Positions 1-6,358 of a DNA stretch of 17,176 nt are shown here, piece after piece. A program made the translations under genes and the position numbers. The notes beneath the pieces were generated by a model. That model was not told the origin of the DNA, did not search any database, and saw nothing but the letters and a program-made list of their open reading frames with translations. Each line of letters starts with the position of its first letter. Within the stretch, counting starts at the first letter, position 1. The DNA comes from Lachnospiraceae bacterium UBA6987 (GTDB lineage: Bacteria; Bacillota; Clostridia; Lachnospirales; Lachnospiraceae), in assembly GCA_002449955.1 (NCBI GenBank), contig DJYD01000068.1, positions 7,485 to 24,660 of the forward strand, written 5' to 3'.

Positions 1-422
1 TGATGGATCGTTGGTTCGATGACATGGATCGGGAGATCGCCCGTATGGGAAAGCCGCTCTACGGTCACAATGCCAAGAACCTGATGAGGACGGATGTGCG
101 GGAGCACGATGACAGCTATGAAGTGGATATTGAACTGCCCGGCTTCCACAAGGACGAAGTGCAGCTCAGCCTGAAGAACGGCTTTCTGAACATCGAGGCG
201 GCAAAAGGCCTTGACAAGGATGAGAAGGACAAAAAGTCCGGCAAGCTCATCCGCCAGGAGCGCTATGCCGGCAGTATGAGCCGCAGCTTCTATGTGGGCG
301 AAGACCTTACAGAAGAGGATATCAAGGCCAAACTGGAGCACGGCGTTCTGTCGCTGCAGATCCCGAAGAAGGAAGCAAAACCGCAGATGTCTGAAAAGAA
401 GTACATCGCCATCGAAGGCTGA
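1..422 (+). CDS. Hsp20/alpha-crystallin small heat shock protein, 5' end cut
   Basis: ATP-independent holdase chaperone of the small heat shock protein family, which binds unfolding cytoplasmic proteins under stress. The visible 139 residues contain an alpha-crystallin domain from about residue 30 to 125, with the entry motif DVREHDDSYEVDIELPGF and the closing motif GVLSLQIPKK, where the A-x-x-x-n-GVL-x-(V/I) pattern of the family is clear. The tail after the I-x-I-like segment is short and charged. Family members are usually 140-160 residues with a Phe/Asp-rich N-terminus. The frame is open to the window edge and the first visible Met may be internal, so the true start probably lies upstream. 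The gene is monocistronic on its 3' side because a strong terminator follows 16 bases after the stop. No promoter is visible in the window. Confidence 0.93.
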   Translation, partial: MDRWFDDMDREIARMGKPLYGHNAKNLMRTDVREHDDSYEVDIELPGFHKDEVQLSLKNGFLNIEAAKGLDKDEKDKKSGKLIRQERYAGSMSRSFYVGEDLTEEDIKAKLEHGVLSLQIPKKEAKPQMSEKKYIAIEG

Positions 423-437
423 TTGATCTCCTAACTG

Positions 438-469
438 CTCCCCACCGGGAATCGGTGGGGAGTTTTTTT
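438..469 (+). terminator. Intrinsic terminator of the Hsp20 gene
   Basis: A perfect 10-bp GC-rich stem (438-447 with 453-462), a 5-nt loop and a run of seven T make a textbook Rho-independent terminator just after the Hsp20 stop codon. Confidence 0.95.
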
Positions 470-512
470 CAGGGAGAAGTTGTGAGTCATGATGGCTGCA
501 GCCTCTGGATTC

Positions 513-518
513 TATAAT
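513..518 (+). promoter_or_regulatory. Possible -10 element for the gtrA-like gene
   Basis: An exact TATAAT lies 21 bases before the GtrA-like start codon and just upstream of the purine-rich ribosome binding site at 524-530. No convincing -35 box is found 16-18 bases upstream (the sequence there is TGATGG), so the promoter may be weak or activator dependent. The leader would be only about 15 nt. Confidence 0.4.
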
Positions 519-539
519 TAACAAAAGGAATGAGACATA

Positions 540-1100
540 ATGAGTGGGCTCTTACGAAAGAAAACAGACATTTCTTTCCTGAAAAAGATCGACGTCCGAT
601 TCGGTGACAATGCTCTTTGGCAGTTTGTAAAATTCAACCTGGTATCTTTCAGCATCACGCTGCTGCAGCTTGCCCTCGCCAATCTTCTGCCCTTAATTTT
701 TGACGGTGTTACAGCCAAGCTGCCGTCTGCCCTGCGTCCGGTTTTTCGGCCGGAGACACTTTTTGAGGGGGCTTCCCCATACGTAGTCGATGGTGTTGTG
801 ACCTGGGGATATGTGCTGCCGTTTTTCCTGTCCAATTTCATCGCCAATATCTATGGTTATTTCATGAATATGCGGACAACGTTCCGCGGAAAGGGGAGGC
901 CCGGCGGTCTCATCGCCTATCTGCTGATCCTGACAGCGCTCATTCTTTTTTCTACCTGGCTGCAAGGATGGATCAACGCCCGGTTGGCCGCGACGGCCCT
1001 TATGTGGCTATCCAGAACCATTGCGGCCATGGCCGCAGGGCTCGTGCAGGTTGCTGTGTTGTTCCCGCTGGAAAAATATGTGTTGTTTAAGAAGGATTAA
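540..1100 (+). CDS. GtrA-like four-helix membrane protein
   Basis: Predicted 186-residue inner membrane protein of the GtrA/DPMS type, whose members help move or process polyprenyl-phosphate-linked sugars for cell-surface polysaccharide or teichoic acid glycosylation. Visible family signs are QFVKFNLVSFSITLLQ at the start of helix 1 (about residues 27-52), a second helix with FLSNFIANIYGYFMNMRTTF (about 90-110, matching the usual N-F-x-x-N-R-x-x-x-F pattern), and two further helices around 124-144 and 153-178 ending in a basic tail (VLFKKD). The loop between helices 1 and 2 (about 55-88) is longer than in typical 120-150-residue members. The ATG at 540 follows an AAAAGGAA site. It ends 3 bases before a family 2 glycosyltransferase, the classic partner of GtrA proteins, so the two probably act together. 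Confidence 0.8.
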   Translation: MSGLLRKKTDISFLKKIDVRFGDNALWQFVKFNLVSFSITLLQLALANLLPLIFDGVTAKLPSALRPVFRPETLFEGASPYVVDGVVTWGYVLPFFLSNFIANIYGYFMNMRTTFRGKGRPGGLIAYLLILTALILFSTWLQGWINARLAATALMWLSRTIAAMAAGLVQVAVLFPLEKYVLFKKD

Positions 1101-1103
1101 AGA

Positions 1104-2420
1104 ATGGAAAAGGTCAGCGTCATCGTTCCCGTATATAACGGAGAGAAAAGCATAAAGCGCTGTGCGGAGAGCATTTTGAATCAGGACTACCCGGAACTGG
1201 AGCTGGTCCTGGTGGATGACGGCAGTCAGGATCGCTCCTGGGATCTCATCAAAACCATTGCCGCTGCGGATCACAGAGTGAAAGCGATCCATCAGGAAAA
1301 CGGAGGTGTTTCCTCGGCACGCAACCGGGCTCTTACCGAGGCAAGCGGAACCTATGTGCAGTTTGCGGACGCGGACGACTGGCTGCCGATGGATGCCACA
1401 AAACTGCTGGTACGTGAGATGAAAACACTGTCGGCAGATCTCACAGTGGGTGACTTTTATCGCGTTGTCGATGGAAATGTGTCGAAAAAAGGGTCCATCG
1501 AGTGCGGCGGGACGCTTACGCTCCAGCAGTATGCCGATGAGATGATGCTTGCACCGGCGGACCTTTACTACGGCGTCCTGTGGAACAAGCTGTACCGAAG
1601 GGACATCATAGAGCGTTACGGCATACGCATGGACGAGAATATCCGCTACAGCGAGGATATGATCTTCAATCTGGAGTACCTTCTCCATGTCAAGAGCATA
1701 GCTGTCCTGAAGGCACCTGTTTATTACTACCAGTACACCAAGGGCTCGTTGGTAGACCAAAGCCTGAATCTGAGCAGCACAATCAAAATGAAGAAAAGCG
1801 TAATCGGCTACTATAACGAATTTTTTAAAAGGACCTTTGACGCCCCCGCCTATCAGGATCGGTTGCCGGTAATCTACGCTTACCTGCTGGCCGTAAGTCA
1901 CGACAGCCTGGCGCTGCCTTTCACGCCGGGGACCCGGAAGCTGAACGCAGGGGCAGATCTCTCCGCTCTTTCCGGCGAGAGAGGCACAGCTTTCCCGATG
2001 CGCAGTGCGATCCTGGAAATGCGGCTGCTTGGACGCTATCTGGAAACGCTCGGCCGAAAGCACGGAATGGATGAGGCCAGAATCAAAATCTTATACTGCA
2101 TGGAAAAGAAAAAAGAACCCTGCAGCATTGAGAGTCTGTGTCTGCTGACCGGTATGGGAAAACCTGCTGTGATCGTGGCAACGGCCAGACTCCTGGCGGA
2201 TGGATTGGTGAGGCGCAAGTCACCGCTTGAAGGCGAAGAACAATTCTCTTTTCAGGCACCGGAGCTTACAGAGGAACTGCAGCAGGTAGACCAGGATGTG
2301 AACGCGGTGCGTTTTGCCGGATTTACAGAAGAAGAGATTCGGCAGTACCGCGAATGGGAAGAGCGGATCGGCAACCGTATTCTTCACCATCTGCAGGCCG
2401 AGACAGCAAAAGAATCATAA
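1104..2420 (+). CDS. Family 2 glycosyltransferase with C-terminal MarR-like winged-helix region
   Basis: The N-terminal 250-300 residues are a GT-A fold glycosyltransferase: VSVIVPVYNG (4-13), VDDGS (37-41), NGGVSSARN (66-74), the metal/nucleotide-sugar motif DADD (89-92) and WNKLYRRDII (160-169) with SED (183-185). It should transfer a sugar from a nucleotide donor in the cytoplasm to a lipid or surface glycan. There is no membrane anchor. Residues about 300-438 do not look like a glycosyltransferase. They read like a MarR-type domain: helix 300-320, a winged-helix core KILYCM...SIESLCLLTGMGKPAVIVATARLLADGLVRRK (328-372, written here in part), then LTEELQQV (388-395) and a long terminal helix. 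The start at 1104 is supported by AGAAGGA (1090-1096) and by tight coupling to the gtrA-like gene. The fold of the C-terminal region is inferred by eye. Confidence 0.85.
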   Translation: MEKVSVIVPVYNGEKSIKRCAESILNQDYPELELVLVDDGSQDRSWDLIKTIAAADHRVKAIHQENGGVSSARNRALTEASGTYVQFADADDWLPMDATKLLVREMKTLSADLTVGDFYRVVDGNVSKKGSIECGGTLTLQQYADEMMLAPADLYYGVLWNKLYRRDIIERYGIRMDENIRYSEDMIFNLEYLLHVKSIAVLKAPVYYYQYTKGSLVDQSLNLSSTIKMKKSVIGYYNEFFKRTFDAPAYQDRLPVIYAYLLAVSHDSLALPFTPGTRKLNAGADLSALSGERGTAFPMRSAILEMRLLGRYLETLGRKHGMDEARIKILYCMEKKKEPCSIESLCLLTGMGKPAVIVATARLLADGLVRRKSPLEGEEQFSFQAPELTEELQQVDQDVNAVRFAGFTEEEIRQYREWEERIGNRILHHLQAETAKES

Positions 2421-2484
2421 GTTTCAGCCTGTCCTCAGTGAGCCGCATAAGCTCCATAAAAAAATGGAAGCTGCAGCACATACA

Positions 2485-2521
2485 AAACACCCGTCTGCGG
2501 TCATTTCGCAGGCGGGTGTTT
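2485..2521. terminator. Bidirectional terminator hairpin between convergent genes
   Basis: A 15-bp stem (2485-2499 with 2507-2521, one G-U pair) with a 7-nt loop lies between the glycosyltransferase (plus) and the flavin reductase-like gene (minus). The A-run on the left becomes a short U-run on the minus-strand transcript, and the plus-strand transcript gets a UUU end. It sits 20 bases beyond the minus-strand stop codon and is the only terminator-like structure in 2421-2541. Confidence 0.75.
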
Positions 2522-2541
2522 GCTTTATACCGAAGCCTTGC

Positions 2542-3105
2542 TTATCTCAGCTTCAGGCCGTCTTTAAAGGCTTCGCCGACACGTTCGCTTACCTTGTAGT
2601 AACCGTGCGTGTAGGGGTCGAAGGCGATGGCGCCCACAAGCGACATATCGGGCTTGCCGTCCACCATCACGCGTTCATCGGCAGTCACATTCAGCACTTT
2701 GCCGATGACGCCGCAGCCGTATTCGTTCTCCTGATATTCGATAAACTTACATTCCAGGCAGAGCGGGAATTCGTTGATGACCGGCGCGTCCACGGTCTCC
2801 GCCTTGCTTGCCGTAAGGCCGCTCTTGCTGAGCTTATCGGCGACCTTGTTGCCGGATTCGACGCCGAAATAGTCCGCCTCCGTCACATGTGCCGCGTCGG
2901 CAATGCTGACGGTGAAGGCCCCTCTGGCCTTGATGTTCTTAACCGTTTTGTGGGATTCCGTCAGATTCAGCGCAACCGTATCCCTTTCCTGCATGGTGCC
3001 CCAGGCCGCGTTCATCACGTTCACGCTGCCGTCTTCATTGTACGTTGCAATCATCAGGACCGGCATGGGGAAAATGCCTTCGGTGATATTCAGTTTTGTT
3101 CTCAT
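2542..3105 (-). CDS. Flavin reductase-like FMN-binding protein (flavoredoxin type)
   Basis: A 187-residue cytoplasmic protein of the FMN-binding split-barrel flavin reductase family (flavoredoxin/NADH:FMN reductase-like). Features that match are the N-terminal IFPMPVLMIATYNEDGSVNVM segment (in part, residues 11-31), the FMN-binding AAWGT (33-37), the region NLTESHKTVKNIKARGAF (47-64, in part), and an acidic segment ADYFGVESGNKVAD (78-90) typical of the clostridial subgroup. Members bind FMN and take part in low-potential electron transfer or flavin reduction; the partner is unknown here. The ATG at 3105 is preceded by a GAAGAGG site with 8-nt spacing. It is divergent from the symporter-pyr unit and convergent with the glycosyltransferase, so it is probably monocistronic. 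Confidence 0.88.
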   Translation of the reverse strand: MRTKLNITEGIFPMPVLMIATYNEDGSVNVMNAAWGTMQERDTVALNLTESHKTVKNIKARGAFTVSIADAAHVTEADYFGVESGNKVADKLSKSGLTASKAETVDAPVINEFPLCLECKFIEYQENEYGCGVIGKVLNVTADERVMVDGKPDMSLVGAIAFDPYTHGYYKVSERVGEAFKDGLKLR

Positions 3106-3158
3106 AGCAGATACCTCTTCCGTGTTTTGGATCGAAAAGGGCCTTGATCCTGTATAAA

Positions 3159-3186
3159 ATTATAGCCGCTGAAAAAGTAAAAGCAA
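3159..3186 (-). promoter_or_regulatory. Promoter of the flavin reductase-like gene
   Basis: On the minus strand, TTGCTT (3186-3181) and TATAAT (3164-3159) are separated by 16 bp. The leader to the start codon would be about 45-50 nt. Confidence 0.6.
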
Positions 3187-3200
3187 TACGAAAATAACGC

Positions 3201-3229
3201 TTGACACATGCACGGCGGGTACTTATAAT
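3201..3229 (+). promoter_or_regulatory. Consensus sigma-A-type promoter of the symporter-pyr operon
   Basis: An exact TTGACA (3201-3206), a 17-bp spacer and an exact TATAAT (3224-3229) form a perfect consensus promoter. Transcription should start near 3236, giving a leader of about 148 nt before the symporter start. Such a strong promoter combined with a terminator hairpin in the leader (3329-3364) fits control by premature termination rather than by promoter strength. Confidence 0.9.
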
Positions 3230-3250
3230 CATCACGAACAACGACTTTAA

Positions 3251-3269
3251 CATAGTACGGGATACTATG
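3251..3269. repeat. Perfect inverted repeat in the symporter-pyr leader
   Basis: Arms CATAGTA (3251-3257) and TACTATG (3263-3269) with a 5-nt centre lie at about +16 to +34 from the predicted transcription start. It could be an operator for a dimeric repressor or a first small hairpin in the leader RNA. The sequence alone does not decide. Confidence 0.55.
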
Positions 3270-3292
3270 AAGGCGATCATATTTGTGCAGCC

Positions 3293-3310
3293 CGCTTCAG
3301 GCGAGGTGCG
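3293..3310 (+). promoter_or_regulatory. Possible PyrR-type binding hairpin in the leader
   Basis: RNA from 3293 to 3310 can fold into a small hairpin: C-G, G-C, C-G, a U-U mismatch, U-G and C-G closing the hexaloop AGGCGA. It resembles the PyrR recognition consensus as I recall it (ARUCCNGNGAGGYU), keeping U, C, G, G, A, G, G and Y but missing the leading AR, one C and the final U. The leading and final differences compensate each other by pairing C-G. The segment GAGGUG (3303-3308) could instead pair with UGCCUC (3328-3333), which overlaps the left arm of the downstream terminator. That gives the mutually exclusive folds expected of a pyr attenuator. The match is imperfect, so this is a hypothesis. 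Confidence 0.4.
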
Positions 3311-3328
3311 TACGACTGAGAATCCACT

Positions 3329-3364
3329 GCCTCCACAGCATCACCATGCTGTGGGGGCGTTTTT
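3329..3364 (+). terminator. Terminator-like hairpin in the leader, just before the symporter RBS (attenuator candidate)
   Basis: A 13-bp stem (3329-3341 with 3346-3358, one G-U pair), a 4-nt loop CACC and a run of five T (3360-3364) lie downstream of a strong promoter but only 6 bases before the AGGAGG ribosome binding site (3371-3376). An intrinsic terminator in this place would abort transcription before the operon, which is the usual layout of riboswitch- or protein-controlled attenuation. Confidence 0.75.
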
Positions 3365-3383
3365 AGTAAGAGGAGGACCTAAG

Positions 3384-4721
3384 ATGTCGAAAAAGGGTAC
3401 GAAGAAACTGACGGTGAAAATGCTGATCGCGATGGTCGCAGCCGTACTTTGCGGGCTGGCTGTGATCGCGCTGCGGGAGTCGCTTACGGGCTCCGGCCGT
3501 GAAGCGGTCTGGACGACGATCAACAACCTCCTGTTTGCGGATATCTCCGCTGCAGGAAACGAGAAGGCCATCGGCCTGTTCTACATTATCGGACAGCTGT
3601 TCGTGAAAGCACTGCAGTTAGTCATTGTACCCATGGTATTTACCAGCATCGTTCTGGCCATGCTCCGGATCTCCGATTCCCGCAAGCTCGGCCGCATCTC
3701 CTCCAAGACGATCGGTCTCTTCCTGCTGACGACCGTTACCTCCATCGTTCTTGCCGCAGTCGTCGGAACCATCGCCTTCAATGCTGGCCTGTTCCGCGGA
3801 ACCGCCCTTGATATGGCCGGCAGCGCCGGCAATACCGGCAGCAACCCGCTCATGATCATCCTGAACGCGGTGCCGAACAACCTTGTCTCCGCACTTTCCA
3901 ACAACGGCGGCGTCCTTGCCATCGTGGTGACTGCCGTTGCGGTCGGCCTGGCCGTGAACGCCCTGAAGGATAAGGTCACGGTGCTGCCCAAGCTCTGTGA
4001 AGAATTCAGCGAGATCATCAACAAGTTCCTGAGCTTCGTGGTCGACAAGTTCGGCCCCATCGCGATCTTCTGCCTGATCACCCGCACCTGCGCCGCCTAC
4101 GGCGTGGTACACCTGAAGCCGGCCATCGCCTACGTTCTGCTGACCGTTGCGCTTCTGCTGCTGGTCCTGTTCGGCGGATACGCCCTGCTCGTCAAGGTCA
4201 CCACCGGCCTTAATCCTCTTCCCTTCGTGAAAAAGATCTCGAAAGTCGCCCTGTTCGGCTTCTCCACTTCCTCCAGCGCCGCGACCCTTCCCCTGAACCT
4301 AAAGACCACCACCGAAGACCTCGGTGTCCAGGAAGAGATCGCCTCCTTCGTGCTGCCGCTCGGCATGACGGTCAACATGGACGGCACCGCCATCATGCAG
4401 GTCATCGCCACCATCTTCATCGCGGGCTGCGCGGGCTATGAACTGACCCTGCCCACTCTGCTGCTGATCGGCGTACTCGCGATCATCGCCTCCGTCGGCA
4501 CCCCTGCGGCGCCCGGAGCCGGCGCGGTCATCCTTTTCACGATCCTGAGCGGCGTGGGCTTCGTGGGCGAGCTTGCCCTGATGGCCTACAGCCTGATCCT
4601 GGCGATCAACCGTCCGATCGAGATGCTCGTCACCGCCCTGAACGTGGTCGGCGACAGCGCCTGCGCCATGGCTGTTGCGAAGAGCGAAAAGGCCCTGGAT
4701 GAAGAGCGCTACCGCGCGTAA
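3384..4721 (+). CDS. DAACS-family Na+/H+:organic acid or amino acid symporter, first gene of the pyr operon
   Basis: A 445-residue multi-helix transporter of the dicarboxylate/amino acid:cation symporter family (GltP/DctA/SstT fold). Family motifs are STSSSAATLP in hairpin 1 (294-303), NMDGT in helix 7 (331-335), GTPAAPGAG in hairpin 2 (372-380) and NVVGD in helix 8 (420-424). Aligned by eye to the archaeal homologue GltPh, the Arg that holds a side-chain carboxylate (R397) is Val416 and D394 is Glu413, while N401 and D405 are kept. It is therefore probably not a classic glutamate/aspartate carrier. I chose ATG 3384 because AGGAGG lies 7 bases upstream; the frame is open back to 3201 but that would start inside the -35 box. 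It is followed 3 bases later by pyrK. DctA of enteric bacteria is known to carry orotate, so a role in supplying a pyrimidine precursor is plausible but unproven. Confidence 0.88.
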   Translation: MSKKGTKKLTVKMLIAMVAAVLCGLAVIALRESLTGSGREAVWTTINNLLFADISAAGNEKAIGLFYIIGQLFVKALQLVIVPMVFTSIVLAMLRISDSRKLGRISSKTIGLFLLTTVTSIVLAAVVGTIAFNAGLFRGTALDMAGSAGNTGSNPLMIILNAVPNNLVSALSNNGGVLAIVVTAVAVGLAVNALKDKVTVLPKLCEEFSEIINKFLSFVVDKFGPIAIFCLITRTCAAYGVVHLKPAIAYVLLTVALLLLVLFGGYALLVKVTTGLNPLPFVKKISKVALFGFSTSSSAATLPLNLKTTTEDLGVQEEIASFVLPLGMTVNMDGTAIMQVIATIFIAGCAGYELTLPTLLLIGVLAIIASVGTPAAPGAGAVILFTILSGVGFVGELALMAYSLILAINRPIEMLVTALNVVGDSACAMAVAKSEKALDEERYRA

Positions 4722-4724
4722 GTC

Positions 4725-5462
4725 ATGACCGGCGAATATACCTGCGTCATACGAAAACACGAACTGACTGCACCGGATACCTATACTCTCCTGCTCGAAC
4801 CAGAGCAGGAGATTCCCTTTAGACCGGGGCAGTTTATAGACCTTGCGGTTCCGGGCTTTTCGCTCCGGAGGCCGCTTTCCGTTACGGACTGCGAAGGCGG
4901 GACCATCCGCCTCACCTATCAGCTGACGGGTCCCGGCACCCGGGCGCTTTCGGAATATAGCGGAGAGACCTTAAATATTCTGGCGCCGCTCGGAAACGGC
5001 TTTCTGCTCCCGGAACGCGGTGAAAAGCTCCTTCTTCTCGGCGGAGGGATCGGCACGGCGCCGCTCATCTTCCTTGCCAGGGAGGCGCTTAAACGCGGCT
5101 GTCAGCTGACTGCCGTGTTCGGCTTCCGCTCTCCCGACCGCACTCTTTTTCAAAAAGAGCTTGCCGGACTGGACATCAAGACGTTTTTATGTTATGACAG
5201 CGAGGGCGAGAACGTTGTCTCCGTATTGAAAAAAGAAGGCCTTGCCGGCATCCCCTTTGCGGCCTGCGGGCCCATTGCCATGCTGTGGGCAGTCGACGAG
5301 GTCACGCAAGCCCCCGGTCAGTTCTCGCTCGAGTGCCGGATGGGCTGCGGCTTCGGCGCCTGCATGGGCTGCAGCGTAAAAATGCGCTCCGGCATGCGGC
5401 GGATCTGCAAGGACGGGCCGGTATTCGACCGGAAGGAGGTCCTATGGGAGAGCTTTCGGTAA
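4725..5462 (+). CDS. pyrK: Dihydroorotate dehydrogenase B, electron transfer subunit
   Basis: The 245-residue iron-sulfur flavoprotein subunit of class 1B dihydroorotate dehydrogenase. It passes electrons from the PyrD flavin to NAD+ in the fourth step of UMP synthesis. The FAD domain shows PFRPGQFIDL and RRPLSV (48-53), the NAD domain shows LLLLGGGIGTAPL (102-114) and AACGP (179-183), and the C-terminal [2Fe-2S] site is C208-x4-C213-x2-C216-x11-C228, as expected for PyrK. Cys204 is extra. No clear Shine-Dalgarno sequence precedes ATG 4725. The symporter stop is 3 bases upstream, so translation is probably coupled. Its last 19 bases overlap pyrD, which fits a 1:1 complex (PyrK2PyrD2). Confidence 0.95.
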   Translation: MTGEYTCVIRKHELTAPDTYTLLLEPEQEIPFRPGQFIDLAVPGFSLRRPLSVTDCEGGTIRLTYQLTGPGTRALSEYSGETLNILAPLGNGFLLPERGEKLLLLGGGIGTAPLIFLAREALKRGCQLTAVFGFRSPDRTLFQKELAGLDIKTFLCYDSEGENVVSVLKKEGLAGIPFAACGPIAMLWAVDEVTQAPGQFSLECRMGCGFGACMGCSVKMRSGMRRICKDGPVFDRKEVLWESFR

Positions 5463-6358
5463 CGCTGTCCGGCCTCACGCTGGACAATCCCCTGATCCCC
5501 GCAAGCGGCACCTTCGGCTACGGCTTTGATCATGCGGACTTTTTCGATGTCAACGAGGTCGGCAGCTTTTCGATCAAGGGCACGACGCTCCACCCCCGGA
5601 GCGGGAACCCGCTTCCGCGCATCGCGGAATACGGCGGCGGCATGCTGAACGCCGTGGGCCTCGAAAACCCGGGCGTGCACGCGGTGATCCGGGACATCTT
5701 CCCGGCGCTTTCGAAGGTCTATCATAAGAAGGTGCTTGCCAATGTGAGCGGCTTTTCCGTGGAGGAATACGCTAAGTGCGCGGCGCTTTTTGGCCGCGAA
5801 GAGATCGTCGGACTAATCGAGCTCAATATCTCCTGCCCCAACGTCCACGGCGGAGGCATGAGCTTCGGGACCGATCCGAAGACCGCAGCCTCCGTGGTCG
5901 AGGCCGTCAAAAAGGTCACGAAAAAGCCGGTATACGTCAAATGCACGCCGCAGTGTCCGGATCTTCTGACCATGTGCCGGACGCTTGAAGCAGCCGGCGC
6001 AGACGGGCTTGTGCTCTTAAATACCTTCCTCGGCATGCGCCTTGATTTTAAGAGCGGAAAGCCCATCCTTGCCAACGGGACCGGCGGGGTCAGCGGCCCC
6101 GGCGTCTTCCCCCTGGTGCTGCAGCGCATTTACGAGATATATCCGAAGGTGAACATCCCCATCATCGGCTGCGGCGGCGTAAGCTCGGCAAGAGACGTCA
6201 TCGAAATGATGTCCGCAGGCGCGGCGGCCGTGGAGATCGGAACACAGAATCTGACCGATCCCCTGAGCATTATCAAGATCAAGCATGAACTGCCCCTTCT
6301 CCTTCGGGAGCTGGGTATTAAAGAACTGAAAAATATAACTGGGAGAGCATTTCGTTGA
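5444..6358 (+). CDS. pyrD: Dihydroorotate dehydrogenase B, catalytic subunit
   Basis: The 304-residue FMN-containing catalytic subunit of class 1B (NAD+-linked) dihydroorotate dehydrogenase, oxidising dihydroorotate to orotate in the cytoplasm. Evidence is NPLIPASGTFGYG near the N-terminus, the FMN/substrate region NAVGLENPG (69-77), the active-site motif NISCPN with the catalytic base Cys131, VKCTPQ, the lid region NTFLGMRLD, and the FMN-phosphate motifs GCGGV and GTQ near the C-terminus. The class 1B assignment follows from Cys rather than Ser as base and from adjacent pyrK. Start ATG 5444 was chosen because AAGGAGGT (5433-5440) precedes it; the frame extends upstream inside pyrK but without a site. 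The TGA stop overlaps the TTG start of pyrF. Confidence 0.97.
   Translation: MGELSVTLSGLTLDNPLIPASGTFGYGFDHADFFDVNEVGSFSIKGTTLHPRSGNPLPRIAEYGGGMLNAVGLENPGVHAVIRDIFPALSKVYHKKVLANVSGFSVEEYAKCAALFGREEIVGLIELNISCPNVHGGGMSFGTDPKTAASVVEAVKKVTKKPVYVKCTPQCPDLLTMCRTLEAAGADGLVLLNTFLGMRLDFKSGKPILANGTGGVSGPGVFPLVLQRIYEIYPKVNIPIIGCGGVSSARDVIEMMSAGAAAVEIGTQNLTDPLSIIKIKHELPLLLRELGIKELKNITGRAFR

Noticed and set aside
1008..2063. Long minus-strand open frame of 351 codons
   Set aside because: It lies antisense to the glycosyltransferase, has no recognisable domain, and reflects the high GC content.
2449..2474. Second hairpin after the glycosyltransferase (GCTCCAT...ATGGAAGC)
   Set aside because: The arms do not match exactly and there is no T-run, so it was not called a terminator.
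2314..3147. Plus-strand open frame of 277 codons
   Set aside because: It crosses the terminator hairpin and runs antisense to the flavin reductase-like gene, which has motifs, a promoter and a ribosome site.
3201..3383. N-terminal extension of the symporter by 61 codons
   Set aside because: The extended frame starts inside the -35 box of a consensus promoter and runs through the leader hairpins; the AGGAGG site points to ATG 3384.
3267..3383. Leader peptide starting at ATG 3267
   Set aside because: It has no ribosome binding site, no regulatory codon run, and is in frame with the symporter without a stop, so it is most likely chance.
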